A stretch of DNA of 64,000 bases from Flavobacterium frigoritolerans (GTDB lineage Bacteria; Bacteroidota; Bacteroidia; Flavobacteriales; Flavobacteriaceae). The stretch is from the NCBI RefSeq assembly GCF_025847275.1, contig NZ_JAOZEV010000011.1:1-64000 (forward strand), read 5' to 3'. The notes beneath the pieces were generated by a model. The model was given only the letters and a program-made list of their open reading frames with translations, ran no database searches and had not been told where the DNA came from. The translations under genes and the position numbers were made by a program. This document shows positions 52,969 through 62,024 of the stretch, piece after piece; position 1 is the first letter of the stretch; every line of letters begins with the position of its first letter.

Positions 52969-54282
52969 TTAAACAGGTTCACCGTATAAATCAAATTCTG
53001 TAGCTTCTATTATTTTAATATTAACAAATTCTCCAGTTTTTACATAATGTTTAGATGCATCGATCAATACTTCATTATCTACATCTGGACTGTCAAATTC
53101 AGTTCTTCCAACAAAATGAGCACCTTCTTTTCTGTCGATAATACATTTAAAGGTTTGTCCTACTTTTTCTTGGTTTAAATCCCATGAAATCTGAGATTGT
53201 AATTCCATGATTTCGTTAGCACGATCTTGTTTTACTTGGTCTGGAACATCATCTTCTAGTAAATAGGCATGTGTATTTTCTTCGTGTGAATAAGCAAAAC
53301 AGCCCATTCTGTCGAACTTCATTTCCTGAACGAAGTCTTTAAGAATGTTAAAATCTTCTTGTGTCTCTCCTGGATAACCTACAATTAGCGTAGTTCTAAT
53401 AGCCATTCCGGGAACAGCTTTACGGAAATCTTTTAGTAATTGAGTTGTTTTTGCCTGAGTTGTACCACGACGCATCGATTTTAAGATTGAGTCCGAAATG
53501 TGTTGTAACGGAATATCAATATAATTACAAATCTTAGGTTCACGTTTCATGACCTCAAGAACATCCATTGGGAAACCAGTAGGGAAGGCGTAATGTAAAC
53601 GAATCCATTCAATACCTTCTACTTTTACTAAAGCCTCAAGTAATTCGGCTAGATTTCTTTTCTTGTATATGTCAAGACCATAGTAAGTTAAATCCTGAGC
53701 AATTAAAATCAATTCTTTTACGCCATTTTTAGCTAATCCTTCAGCTTCTTTTACCAGTTTTTCAATGGTTTGTGATACGTGTTTTCCACGCATAAGAGGG
53801 ATGGCACAAAAACTACAAGGTCTGTCGCAGCCTTCAGCAATTTTTAAATAAGCATAATTTTTTGGAGTAGTTGTCAAACGCTCTCCTAATAATTCATGTT
53901 TGTAATCAGCGCCCAATGCTTTTAGTAATTGAGGCAATTCGGTTGTACCAAAAAACTGATCTACATTTGGAATTTCTTTTTCTAAATCAGGTCTGTATCG
54001 TTCAGACAGGCATCCTGTCACAAAAACTTTATCTACTAATCCTTTTTCTTTTTTGTCAGCATACTCTAAAATCATGTTTACTGACTCAGCTTTAGCGTTG
54101 TCAATAAATCCACAGGTATTTATAACAATAATATTGCCTTCTTCGGCAGCAGGAGCTTCATGTGTTACTTCTTTTCCGTTAGCGCGAAGTTGACCCATAA
54201 GTACTTCACTGTCATATACATTTTTCGAACACCCAAGAGTGATTACGTTGATTTTATTCTTTTTTAAAGACTTGGTTCTCAT
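52969..54282 (-). CDS. rimO: Ribosomal protein S12 methylthiotransferase
   Basis: A 437-residue radical-SAM enzyme that adds a methylthio group to the conserved Asp of ribosomal protein S12. The N-terminal UPF0004 domain starts INVITLGCSKNVYDSE, with further cysteines in NTCGFID and VTGCLSERY binding one 4Fe-4S cluster. The radical-SAM cysteines are in EGCDRPCSFCAIP. The C-terminal TRAM domain binds substrate. GCSKN distinguishes RimO from MiaB. Minus-strand neighbours are envelope genes, so the position is probably incidental. Confidence 0.96.
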   Translation of the reverse strand: MRTKSLKKNKINVITLGCSKNVYDSEVLMGQLRANGKEVTHEAPAAEEGNIIVINTCGFIDNAKAESVNMILEYADKKEKGLVDKVFVTGCLSERYRPDLEKEIPNVDQFFGTTELPQLLKALGADYKHELLGERLTTTPKNYAYLKIAEGCDRPCSFCAIPLMRGKHVSQTIEKLVKEAEGLAKNGVKELILIAQDLTYYGLDIYKKRNLAELLEALVKVEGIEWIRLHYAFPTGFPMDVLEVMKREPKICNYIDIPLQHISDSILKSMRRGTTQAKTTQLLKDFRKAVPGMAIRTTLIVGYPGETQEDFNILKDFVQEMKFDRMGCFAYSHEENTHAYLLEDDVPDQVKQDRANEIMELQSQISWDLNQEKVGQTFKCIIDRKEGAHFVGRTEFDSPDVDNEVLIDASKHYVKTGEFVNIKIIEATEFDLYGEPV

Positions 54283-54399
54283 ACTTTTATAAATTGGAGT
54301 GCAAAATTACATTTTTTATTCCTAGAAACACCATGATTCCTCCTTTTTTCTGAAGTTGTCATTGTTAGACTTGGGAGTATTTACCTTCTGTGTATTGTA

Positions 54400-54468
54400 T
54401 CTTTTTCTGTCTGGCGGTAACCCAAAAAAGGATATTCCTCCTTCTGATGATTATCGGAATAGGGTTAA
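54400..54468. repeat. Possible degenerate copy of the 22511 element
   Basis: CCCAAAAAAGGATATTCC followed by ATTATCGGAATAGGGTTAAA resembles the end of the element at 22511-22589 read on minus (CCAAAAAAGGATACC, then ATCGGGGCTAAA). It is short and partly diverged. Confidence 0.3.
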
Positions 54469-54469
54469 A

Positions 54470-54502
54470 AAAAAATCCGTCTTGATTAGAACCAGACGGA
54501 TT
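54470..54502 (-). terminator. Terminator of the FadL-like gene
   Basis: AATCCGTCT pairs with AGACGGATT around a loop of about 11 bases. The A-run on its left gives the T-tail on minus. Confidence 0.85.
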
Positions 54503-54527
54503 TATATAAGTTTGTGTTGCTATTTGA

Positions 54528-56108
54528 TTATAATTCAAATAACATTGTCAATGAAACATTGTTAAATTTTGTATTGATATTAGCGCCATCTGTAAATCCT
54601 TGATTAAAGAATGCTTGGTGAGAATTTCTCTTGGCATAAGAATAGGCTAAATCTACTTTTGTTGCTCCAAAATTATATCCTAAACCTCCAGAGTAGCCGT
54701 TTAAGTCGCCAATTGTAGTGCTGTTTTTGTACGGGCTTTGCTCGTATCTATAACCAGCTCTTAAGCTAAGTAGTTTGATTTTGTATTCAGCACCAACTCG
54801 TACTTCGCTACTGCTGGTTAATTGGTTGCTCATAGTATTGTTTACACCTCTAAAGTGGCTATCATTTGTAGGCTTGAATTTGGTGTTACCATAATCTTTG
54901 ATGGCATAATCAACACTTAATAATCCAGTTTTTCCAAAAACGTATGCAAAACTGGCAGTCCATTTTCCTGGAGTCTGTAGTTTGTATGACTCATATACAT
55001 TAATAATTTGTGGGTCAACTATAGTTGGAGGTAATTCTCCGACGTTATTGCTTCTTACAGTTACTAATTTCTGTGTAGTTTCATCATAAAGCTTGTACCA
55101 AGTGTTTGATTCGTATGCAAGACCTAATCGTACCTGATCAGTTACTTTTGCAATAGCACCCACTTGAAAAGAAAAACCATTTCCGTAAGTGTATAATTGA
55201 TTGTCAAAACGTAATCTGTTTATTTGATCAACTGCACTTGTATTGTTAGCATTGTCTTCGTAAAAACTAGTGTTTCTAGTGTAATCTGCAAAATGAGAAT
55301 TTAAATTTATTCCTATGAATAATTTATCTTTATAAGATGTAGCAGCATTAAAGGATAGTTTTCCATTATAACCATTAGAGTGAATCTCATTTTCCTGATA
55401 ATAATTTCCTCCAGCGGGAACAAGCGGGTAGTATGAACTATTTGGATTGGTTTCATCTGTTGGCTCAACTATGAATCCTTGGTATCCTAGCATTGCTTGT
55501 TGAGCTGAGTGACCAGTTAATCCAGGGTATTGAAAATTTGGTAAGCTATTGCCTAGATAGCGATATAGGTTACTTATGTTTTCTCCTTTATTCGTTCTAA
55601 CAAATTCTTGAGGCACAGGAGCACCACCATTACCAGTATTGGCGTAGCTTAAAAAATATTGATCTATAGAGTTTGTTGGATTTACTCCCATAGAAAAAAC
55701 ATCATTATTATAGTTGTTCGTGTTTTCGTAATTAACAGCTACGGATAATTTTTTCCAGTTGCTCTTTTGATCATAGTTTTTAAAAACCATAACACCACCA
55801 GCTTGATTTAGTATGAATGAGTTGTCGCTATCTTTGGATTTTGTTCCAAAATAATTAGAATTATTCTTAGTGTTATAATTGCTCAATGTTACGCCAAATT
55901 GATTGTTTGCGAATATTGCAGAACCAGCTGGGTTAATATTTAGTGAAGATAAATCACCACCCAGTGCTCCAAATGCACCTCCCATAGCACGGAAACGAGC
56001 AGTTCCGTTTAGGTTGTCTTGTGAATAGCGCATTGCATCAGTGATGTCTTGAGCTTGTATTGCGCTAATAGATAGTCCAGTAAGGATTAGGAATATATAC
56101 TTTTTCAT
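54528..56108 (-). CDS. OmpP1/FadL/TodX-family outer-membrane protein
   Basis: A 526-residue outer-membrane channel protein: signal peptide 1-19 (ending AIQAQ), then DAMRYSQDNLNGTARFRAMGGAFGALGGD (in parts), the Bacteroidota version of the FadL hatch region, with SSLNINPAG matching the family NPA motif. Barrel strands continue to the end (VSLTMLFEL). FadL-type channels import hydrophobic compounds; relatives in this phylum are often annotated as hemin receptors without proof. It follows the Tyr/Gly-rich lipoprotein gene by 45 bases, so the two form an operon. Confidence 0.88.
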   Translation of the reverse strand: MKKYIFLILTGLSISAIQAQDITDAMRYSQDNLNGTARFRAMGGAFGALGGDLSSLNINPAGSAIFANNQFGVTLSNYNTKNNSNYFGTKSKDSDNSFILNQAGGVMVFKNYDQKSNWKKLSVAVNYENTNNYNNDVFSMGVNPTNSIDQYFLSYANTGNGGAPVPQEFVRTNKGENISNLYRYLGNSLPNFQYPGLTGHSAQQAMLGYQGFIVEPTDETNPNSSYYPLVPAGGNYYQENEIHSNGYNGKLSFNAATSYKDKLFIGINLNSHFADYTRNTSFYEDNANNTSAVDQINRLRFDNQLYTYGNGFSFQVGAIAKVTDQVRLGLAYESNTWYKLYDETTQKLVTVRSNNVGELPPTIVDPQIINVYESYKLQTPGKWTASFAYVFGKTGLLSVDYAIKDYGNTKFKPTNDSHFRGVNNTMSNQLTSSSEVRVGAEYKIKLLSLRAGYRYEQSPYKNSTTIGDLNGYSGGLGYNFGATKVDLAYSYAKRNSHQAFFNQGFTDGANINTKFNNVSLTMLFEL

Positions 56109-56153
56109 AATTGTAATTCAGGTAAATTTTAATTTAATTAAAGAAGAAGTGGA

Positions 56154-57245
56154 TTATCTTCTTCCTCCGCCAGAAGATCTTCCTCCTCCGCCGCCGCCAG
56201 AAGTTCTTCCACCACCACCGGCATCGTATGAACGACCTGATGAACTAGGTGTGTAAGATCTTGTAGGTGCGCTGTTTGAGCTGCTAGGGTTGTAAGTTCT
56301 AGTAGGCGCAGTGTTACTGCTGTTGTCTCTACGTGTTGGAGTATAAGTATTATTTTGTGAACCCGATGATTGATTTCTTCGTGTTGGGGCGTAAGTGCTA
56401 TTTGAGGATTGATCTCTTCTGGTGTAATTAGAATTACCGTTGTTTCTGGTTGTATTGTAAGAGTCGTTTCTTCTGTAATCTGTGTAATTAGTGTTACTGC
56501 TTCCTCTTCTGGTAGTAAAGTTTGAGTTTTGAGAATTAGTTCTTCTATCTGTGTAGTTATTGTTGTTACTACCTCTTCTGTTTACAGAGTAATCTGAGTT
56601 TCTATTAGAGTAACTTCTATTAGAGTAGTTTCTGTTAGAATAATAATTATTACGATTTATGCCGTTGTCATACATAGCTCCTCTTCGGCCAGTATTGTAT
56701 GAGTAGTTGTAGTTGTTGCGGTATCCGTAATAAGGTCTGTATCCATAATAAGGATAGTATGAAGGGTAACCCCAACCTAATCCACCACCATAATAAGGGT
56801 AGCCCCATCCGTAACCATACCCGTATCCGTATCCAAAACCTCCGTAATAAGGATAGCCCAATCCTAGGCCAAAAGATAATCCCCAAGTATTTGGGTATAT
56901 GTTTACAGATACATCTTGAACATTGCTTCCCCAGCCAGCATAACTAATGCTTGAGTTCGCTATACTGTCATCAGATTCATTATAAGAACCGTAATTGTCA
57001 ACATTTGTAAAGATTTCAGTAGGCTCGTCATTGTTTTGTAAGGAGCTAAAATATTCTTTATATTGATTATTAGTACCGGTTGTTGTAACTCTTTCTGTGT
57101 AATTATTAGATGATGTTCCATATATTCCGTCATTGTCGTAATAAGAACTATTTTGATAAGAACCACACGAAGTTACTAGTAAACACAGTAAACCTGTAAT
57201 TGAAAAAAGCGCTGTGTTTTTTTGGAAAAAAATATTAGTTTTCAT
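56154..57245 (-). CDS. Tyr/Gly/Asn-rich surface lipoprotein
   Basis: A 363-residue predicted lipoprotein (lipobox LVTSC) of strongly biased composition. After about 100 ordinary residues comes a Gly/Tyr/Pro tract (about 120-170, with GFGYGYGYGYGWG and PYYGYRPYYGYR units). An Asn/Ser/Arg/Tyr region follows (YSNRNYSNRSYSNR) and then tandem TRR-type units (YTDRR, FTTRRGSS, YTPTRRDNSS). The protein ends in a GGGGR tail. It may be an adhesive or disordered surface protein; this is inference. ATG 57245 is used because the -7 element (57275-57282 on minus) excludes the ATG at 57272. It heads an operon with the FadL-like gene. Confidence 0.8.
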   Translation of the reverse strand: MKTNIFFQKNTALFSITGLLCLLVTSCGSYQNSSYYDNDGIYGTSSNNYTERVTTTGTNNQYKEYFSSLQNNDEPTEIFTNVDNYGSYNESDDSIANSSISYAGWGSNVQDVSVNIYPNTWGLSFGLGLGYPYYGGFGYGYGYGYGWGYPYYGGGLGWGYPSYYPYYGYRPYYGYRNNYNYSYNTGRRGAMYDNGINRNNYYSNRNYSNRSYSNRNSDYSVNRRGSNNNNYTDRRTNSQNSNFTTRRGSSNTNYTDYRRNDSYNTTRNNGNSNYTRRDQSSNSTYAPTRRNQSSGSQNNTYTPTRRDNSSNTAPTRTYNPSSSNSAPTRSYTPSSSGRSYDAGGGGRTSGGGGGGRSSGGGRR

Positions 57246-57345
57246 ATCTGTGGGTTTTTTATTGTTGGACAATACAAAAATAGTTAGTTTTGTGAAACTA
57301 TTTAGTTAAAATAAGTTAAACAAAATTTGTGCCAAACTATTCAAT

Positions 57346-58824
57346 ATGAGTAAGAACCTTACTACAAGATCAGAAGATTATTCAAAATGGTATAACGAGC
57401 TGGTTGTAAAAGCGGATTTAGCCGAGAATTCAGGAGTTAGAGGATGTATGGTTATTAAGCCGTACGGATATGCTATTTGGGAAAAAATGCAAGCTGAATT
57501 AGATCGAAAATTTAAAGAAACAGGACATCAAAACGCCTATTTTCCCTTATTTGTTCCTAAGAGCATGTTTGAGGCAGAGGAGAAAAATGCCGAAGGATTC
57601 GCAAAAGAGTGTGCTATTGTAACGCATTATAGATTAAAGAATGATCCGGATAAACCCGGAAAGTTAATGGTTGATCCTAATGCTAAGTTAGAAGAAGAGC
57701 TAATTGTTCGTCCAACAAGTGAAGCTATTATATGGTCTACATATAAAGGATGGGTACAGTCGTATCGTGATTTACCTTTGTTAATCAATCAATGGGCAAA
57801 TGTGGTTCGTTGGGAGATGAGAACTCGATTGTTTTTGAGAACAGCTGAATTTTTATGGCAAGAAGGGCATACGGCTCATGCTACAAGAAGTGAAGCTATC
57901 GAAGAGTCTGAGAAAATGATGAATGTATATGCCGAATTTGCTGAAGGGTTTATGGCAATTCCGGTTGTGAAAGGACTTAAGACAGAGTCAGAGCGATTTG
58001 CAGGAGCAGAAGAGACATATTGTATCGAAGCATTAATGCAGGATGGTAAAGCATTACAAGCCGGAACATCACATTTCTTAGGTCAGAACTTTGCAAAAGC
58101 ATTTGATGTGAAGTTTGCTAATGCAGAAGGGAAACAAGAATATGTTTGGGGAACTTCTTGGGGAGTATCTACTCGATTAATGGGTGCTTTAGTAATGACA
58201 CACTCTGATGATAAAGGATTGGTCTTGCCTCCAAATTTAGCTCCTATACAGGTGGTGATTGTTCCTATCCATAAAACAGATGAGCAATTGGCTGAAATTT
58301 CAGTTGTGGTTAATGAGTTAGTCTCTCAATTGAGAAAGCTTAATATAGCTGTGAAATATGATGACAGAACGACACAGAAGCCAGGATTTAAGTTTAATGA
58401 ATATGAATTAAAAGGAGTGCCGATTAGAATTGCGGTTGGTCCTAAGGATTTAGAAAACGGAACTTTTGAAATTGCAAGAAGAGATACGTTAACAAAAGAA
58501 GTGGTTTCAAAAGAAGGAATTGTTACTTATGTGAATGATTTATTGGCTCAAATTCAAGTTGATTTGTATAATAAAGCATTAGATTATCGAAATTCGCATA
58601 TTACTGAAGTAAATAATTTTGAAGAATTTAAAGAGGTTTTAGAGAATAAAGGAGGTTTTGTATCAGCACATTGGGATGGAACTGCAGCTACAGAAGAGAA
58701 GATTAAGGACTTAACGAAAGCAACCATTAGATGTATTCCTTTGGATGGAGTAGAAGAGGCGGGAAGCTGTGTTTTTACTGGTAATTCTTCTACTAGAAGA
58801 GTGCTTTTTGCTAAGGCATATTAA
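57346..58824 (+). CDS. proS: Prolyl-tRNA synthetase, short (archaeal/eukaryotic-like) type
   Basis: A 492-residue class II synthetase. It has [22 protein letters not shown] (in parts), motif 1 region [11 protein letters not shown], motif 2 [24 protein letters not shown] (in parts), motif 3 [17 protein letters not shown] (in part), the anticodon-binding domain ([12 protein letters not shown]) and the C-terminal Zn-like domain ending RVLFAKAY. It lacks the large editing insertion of the about 570-residue bacterial ProS, as is usual in Bacteroidota. Monocistronic, upstream of a tRNA-Glu cluster with its own promoter. Confidence 0.97.
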   Translation: MSKNLTTRSEDYSKWYNELVVKADLAENSGVRGCMVIKPYGYAIWEKMQAELDRKFKETGHQNAYFPLFVPKSMFEAEEKNAEGFAKECAIVTHYRLKNDPDKPGKLMVDPNAKLEEELIVRPTSEAIIWSTYKGWVQSYRDLPLLINQWANVVRWEMRTRLFLRTAEFLWQEGHTAHATRSEAIEESEKMMNVYAEFAEGFMAIPVVKGLKTESERFAGAEETYCIEALMQDGKALQAGTSHFLGQNFAKAFDVKFANAEGKQEYVWGTSWGVSTRLMGALVMTHSDDKGLVLPPNLAPIQVVIVPIHKTDEQLAEISVVVNELVSQLRKLNIAVKYDDRTTQKPGFKFNEYELKGVPIRIAVGPKDLENGTFEIARRDTLTKEVVSKEGIVTYVNDLLAQIQVDLYNKALDYRNSHITEVNNFEEFKEVLENKGGFVSAHWDGTAATEEKIKDLTKATIRCIPLDGVEEAGSCVFTGNSSTRRVLFAKAY

Positions 58825-58851
58825 TTTTTTTAATTTTTTTTGCTTTAGCTA

Positions 58852-58881
58852 TTGTGCAACTAAAAAATAGGTGTATCTTTG
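58852..58881 (+). promoter_or_regulatory. tRNA-Glu cluster promoter
   Basis: TTG (58852-58854), a 19-base spacer and TATCTTTG (58874-58881) match the Bacteroidota consensus well. The predicted start near 58888 is just before the first tRNA. Confidence 0.75.
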
Positions 58882-58900
58882 CATCCGCATTAGGGAAGCA

Positions 58901-58972
58901 GGCCCGTTCGTCTATCGGTTAGGACGCATGGTTTTCATCCATGTAAGAGCGGTTCGATTCCGCTACGGGCTA
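58901..58972 (+). tRNA. tRNA-Glu (anticodon TTC), copy 1
   Basis: A 72-base cloverleaf. The acceptor GGCCCGT pairs with ACGGGCT (first pair G-U). The anticodon stem CATGG/CCATG encloses TTTTCAT with anticodon TTC, and the T-arm is GCGG-TTCGATT-CCGC. CCA is not encoded. Confidence 0.96.
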
Positions 58973-59020
58973 CTACTTTTTTTGCGTGTTAAAAGTTATT
59001 TGAAGATTGAATAATAAAAT

Positions 59021-59092
59021 GGCCCGTTCGTCTATCGGTTAGGACGCATGGTTTTCATCCATGTAAGAGCGGTTCGATTCCGCTACGGGCTA
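59021..59092 (+). tRNA. tRNA-Glu (anticodon TTC), copy 2
   Basis: This copy is identical to copy 1 over all 72 bases, 48 bases downstream. The spacers differ, so only the tRNA itself is kept identical. Confidence 0.96.
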
Positions 59093-59136
59093 CAAATTCA
59101 ATTTTTATTTAAATTGAAAAAACTTAGAAGAATACT

Positions 59137-59208
59137 GGTCCGTTCGTCTAGGGGTTAGGACTTCAGGATTTCGTCCTGGTAACAGGGGTTCGATTCCCTT
59201 ACGGACTA
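59137..59208 (+). tRNA. Divergent tRNA-Glu-like gene (TTC) with altered anticodon loop
   Basis: The acceptor GGTCCGT pairs with ACGGACT, and the D-arm and T-loop are normal. The anticodon stem is TCAGG/CCTGG. The loop reads ATTTCGT, so position 32 is A, 37 is G and 38 is T. A32 and U38 could pair and tighten the loop. The T-stem has a G-U pair (AGGGG/CCCTT). It is either a specialised isoacceptor or a decaying copy. Confidence 0.75.
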
Positions 59209-59360
59209 CTAAAATTAGTTGTGAATAAGTTTTGTAAAATAACAGCTGGTGTCTCGGTTTTTATTTTATTAGTTAAAGCTAAAGTGATTGTTTTGCAATT
59301 ATGGGAGGCTTTTCTTTTTTAACTAGTATCTATAATTATTACATCTAAAATTAAAAAAAA

Positions 59361-59612
59361 ATGGCAAATCATAAGTCAGCATTAAAAAGAATCAGAAGCA
59401 ACGAAAAAAGAAGAGTTCTTAACAGATATCAGCACAAAACTACTCGTAATGCTATTAAAGCATTAAGAATAGCTACTGACAAGCAAGATGCTACTTCAAA
59501 ATTATCAACTGTAATTTCTATGATTGATAAATTAGCGAAAAAGAATATCATTCATGATAACAAAGCGTCTAATTTAAAATCTAAATTAACGAAACATGTA
59601 GCTAAATTGTAA
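59361..59612 (+). CDS. rpsT: 30S ribosomal protein S20
   Basis: Ribosomal protein S20, 83 residues, which binds 16S rRNA early in 30S assembly. It starts MANHKSALKRIRSNEKRR, the universal opening, and is Lys/Arg-rich and helical throughout (ISMIDKLAKKNIIHDNKASN). The length is normal. It lies downstream of the tRNA-Glu cluster and may share its transcript, since no clear terminator separates them. Two hairpin terminators follow. Confidence 0.97.
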   Translation: MANHKSALKRIRSNEKRRVLNRYQHKTTRNAIKALRIATDKQDATSKLSTVISMIDKLAKKNIIHDNKASNLKSKLTKHVAKL

Positions 59613-59641
59613 TCATACAATTTGCTTAAAATATATGAAAA

Positions 59642-59667
59642 AACTCTCTTTTAGAGGGTTTTTTTTA
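59642..59667 (+). terminator. rpsT terminator
   Basis: AACTCTC pairs with GAGGGTT (one G-U) around TTTTA, followed by eight T. Confidence 0.85.
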
Positions 59668-59675
59668 TGCTTAAA

Positions 59676-59719
59676 AAAAACTCCTTAAATAATTGTTTTA
59701 ATTATTTAAGGAGTTTTTC
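59676..59719. terminator. Terminator of the response regulator gene (bidirectional)
   Basis: AACTCCTTAAATAATT (59679-59694) pairs perfectly with AATTATTTAAGGAGTT (59700-59715), flanked by A and T runs. Confidence 0.9.
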
Positions 59720-59721
59720 TG

Positions 59722-60138
59722 TTAAATACTCATTTTGTTTTTTATGTATTCAAGCATTTGTAGGGTGATTGGTTTTGAGAGAAAGTCAAGTATCATCGGG
59801 TAGTTTTTTGCTTTTTCTAAATCTTCTGGATCAATTGTAGAGGATAATATGATTATGTTGGTGGTATTGAAGTCAGAGTAGTTAGATGTAGAGAAGTGGT
59901 CTAGGAATTCCCAGCCACCCATTACGGGCATGTTTAAGTCTAAGAAAATAAGCCGTGGTTTTTTATCGTTAAGATCGGTAGGCTTAGTGTTGTATTTAAG
60001 AGAGTTGAAGTATAATAAAGCTTCTTCACCGTTTTGTGCAGTCATTATTTCTTTAGAAAACTCAGCTTTTGTGATTACTTTTTTACATAACATTAGCGCT
60101 ATGGGGTCGTCGTCTATGCATAAAATTTGATCAAACAT
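59722..60138 (-). CDS. CheY-like single-domain response regulator
   Basis: A 138-residue receiver domain without output domain. The acidic pocket D9-D10-D11 is in CIDDDP, the phospho-acceptor is D67 in FLDLNMPVMGG, S/T lies in IILSST and the Lys in FLSKPI. A short insertion (about 48-60) precedes the phosphorylation loop. One base separates it from the upstream PAS histidine kinase, so the kinase is its phosphodonor. Output must go through another protein, perhaps by phosphorelay or protein binding. Confidence 0.93.
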   Translation of the reverse strand: MFDQILCIDDDPIALMLCKKVITKAEFSKEIMTAQNGEEALLYFNSLKYNTKPTDLNDKKPRLIFLDLNMPVMGGWEFLDHFSTSNYSDFNTTNIIILSSTIDPEDLEKAKNYPMILDFLSKPITLQMLEYIKNKMSI

Positions 60139-60139
60139 T

Positions 60140-61852
60140 TTATTTGTTTTTAAATATTAGAGTAAATGAGGTTCCTTTGTCAACCTCGCTGTCTATACTG
60201 ATTGTTCCTCCCATTGTTTCTACTTGAGATTTTACTAGGTATAATCCAAGTCCTTTGCTGTCGGGGTAATTGTGGAATCTTTGGTAAAGTCCGAAAACTT
60301 TATCTCTGTTTCTTTCAAGGTCAATTCCAATTCCGTTGTCTTTAAAGGTTAGTATTATGCTGTCTTCGGTTTGATTGGCTGAAATGGTGATTTTTAATTT
60401 GCGGTCTTTTGATCTGTATTTAATAGAATTGGTTAATAGATTTAATAATATACTTTCTAGGTAGGCTTTGTTGATGTTTAATACTGTTACTTTTTCGAAA
60501 TTTAGTTTTATTATTGGTTTGTGTAATTCAATTTGAAAATTTAACTGATTGAATACATTCTCGAAAACTTCGTTTAGTAAAACTTCTTCCTTTTGGATTG
60601 ATGGGTTGTCTTTAATTATGATAACTTTTACTAAATCATTAATAGTTTCGTTTAGTAAGTGAGTTGACTTATTGAATCCGTTTAATATTTCTTTTAACTC
60701 TTCATTTTCTATCGGAATGTCTTCTATGAGATTTAATAATCCGGTTAGGTTTGATAATGGCGATCTAAGATTATGAGAGGTTATGTAAGAGAATTGTTTT
60801 AAGTCTTTGTTGTTTTGAGTTAATTCTCTGATTAGGTGCTCTTTTTCTTTTTCTAGTTTTTTTTCTTCAGTTGTGTCTCTTTGTATTGATATCCAGTGGG
60901 AAACTTCATTTTCGGAATTAAAAATAGGGATCATTGAATAGCGAACCCAGTACTCCTCTTTGTTTTTGGTGTAGCTAATAGTTTCTATTGAGCACTCTTC
61001 TTTGTTTTTTATTGCTTTTATTAGTTTTCGGAGTTCGCTAGAGTCGGATTTTGGACCTTTAAAGATATTAGGTGATTTTCCTACTATTTCTTCAGATTGA
61101 TATCCTGACATTTTTGAAAAAGATGGATTTACGTATACGATTTGAGGGATTTTACCATCATGTGAGTCAGCTTCGGTAATTAGGATAGAGTCTCGAGATT
61201 GAGTAATTACAGTTTCAAGTAGTTTTAATCGTTGTTCTTCTTCCTTTTGTTTTGTGATATCTTGTATGGCACCAATCATTCTTGTGGCTCTTCCGTTTTC
61301 ATCTTTTAATAGAAAGCTACGGTGAAGAACGTATTTATAAGTAGCGTCAGCACATCTAAAACGATACTGATCTTGCCATTTTTCTGTTTTTTGTTCTATA
61401 AATGAATATAGTTTTACTGACATTCTGATGCTGTCTTCGGGATGGATTTTGTCAAACCACCATCTCGAGCTGTCGCCAACTTCTTCTGGTTTATATCCGA
61501 AAACACTTTCGATTCCTTTGTTCCAAGTAATGTTGTCTTCTTGGATTTTCCAGTCCCAAATTGTGTCACTGGTTGCTTTTGCAACTATGTTGTATTTCTC
61601 GTTGGATTCTTTGATTTCGTCATTCGATTTTTTTAGTTTTTCGAATACTGTAATGTTTCTGGCGTCGTTTTTTGATAGTATATACCTGAAGAGAAGACCA
61701 GTTAGAATAATGAAAACAAGATCTTTTATGAAACTGAAATAATAGTATTGAGTATTTGAGATATTGTTAAGCAAGTATTTGTGGCAAATGATTGCCAGAA
61801 ATAGAGAAATGACAAAGTAAATTAATGTAATTTGATTGGTTTTGTTTTTCAT
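60140..61852 (-). CDS. PAS-domain hybrid-free sensor histidine kinase
   Basis: A 570-residue kinase. Two N-terminal membrane helices (about 8-25 and 40-60) flank a very short external loop. A short coiled coil follows, then PAS 1 (about 85-205, with PAC end IGAIQDITKQ) and PAS 2 (about 208-330, ending ISIQRDTTEEK). The HisKA domain has H360 in ITSHNLRSPLSNL. HATPase has N475 in LLTNSIKY, then DNGIGID and GLGLYLVKSQVE. PAS 2 lacks a LOV-type Cys (KSPNIFKGP), so it is not a flavin photoreceptor of that kind. It is co-transcribed with the CheY-like gene. Signal unknown. Confidence 0.93.
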   Translation of the reverse strand: MKNKTNQITLIYFVISLFLAIICHKYLLNNISNTQYYYFSFIKDLVFIILTGLLFRYILSKNDARNITVFEKLKKSNDEIKESNEKYNIVAKATSDTIWDWKIQEDNITWNKGIESVFGYKPEEVGDSSRWWFDKIHPEDSIRMSVKLYSFIEQKTEKWQDQYRFRCADATYKYVLHRSFLLKDENGRATRMIGAIQDITKQKEEEQRLKLLETVITQSRDSILITEADSHDGKIPQIVYVNPSFSKMSGYQSEEIVGKSPNIFKGPKSDSSELRKLIKAIKNKEECSIETISYTKNKEEYWVRYSMIPIFNSENEVSHWISIQRDTTEEKKLEKEKEHLIRELTQNNKDLKQFSYITSHNLRSPLSNLTGLLNLIEDIPIENEELKEILNGFNKSTHLLNETINDLVKVIIIKDNPSIQKEEVLLNEVFENVFNQLNFQIELHKPIIKLNFEKVTVLNINKAYLESILLNLLTNSIKYRSKDRKLKITISANQTEDSIILTFKDNGIGIDLERNRDKVFGLYQRFHNYPDSKGLGLYLVKSQVETMGGTISIDSEVDKGTSFTLIFKNK

Positions 61853-62024
61853 TACTCAAATATAATTAATAATTACCAAATTATTAAACATCAATTATAA
61901 GATATTTGAAAGGCTTGAAATAAAGCTAGTTTTTGTACGTAATCAGTTAAGAATATGTAAACTATTCCCGAAATAGTTTTTATATTAAAAAAAAGTGTAC
62001 CTTTGCACCCATTAAAAATCTCAG

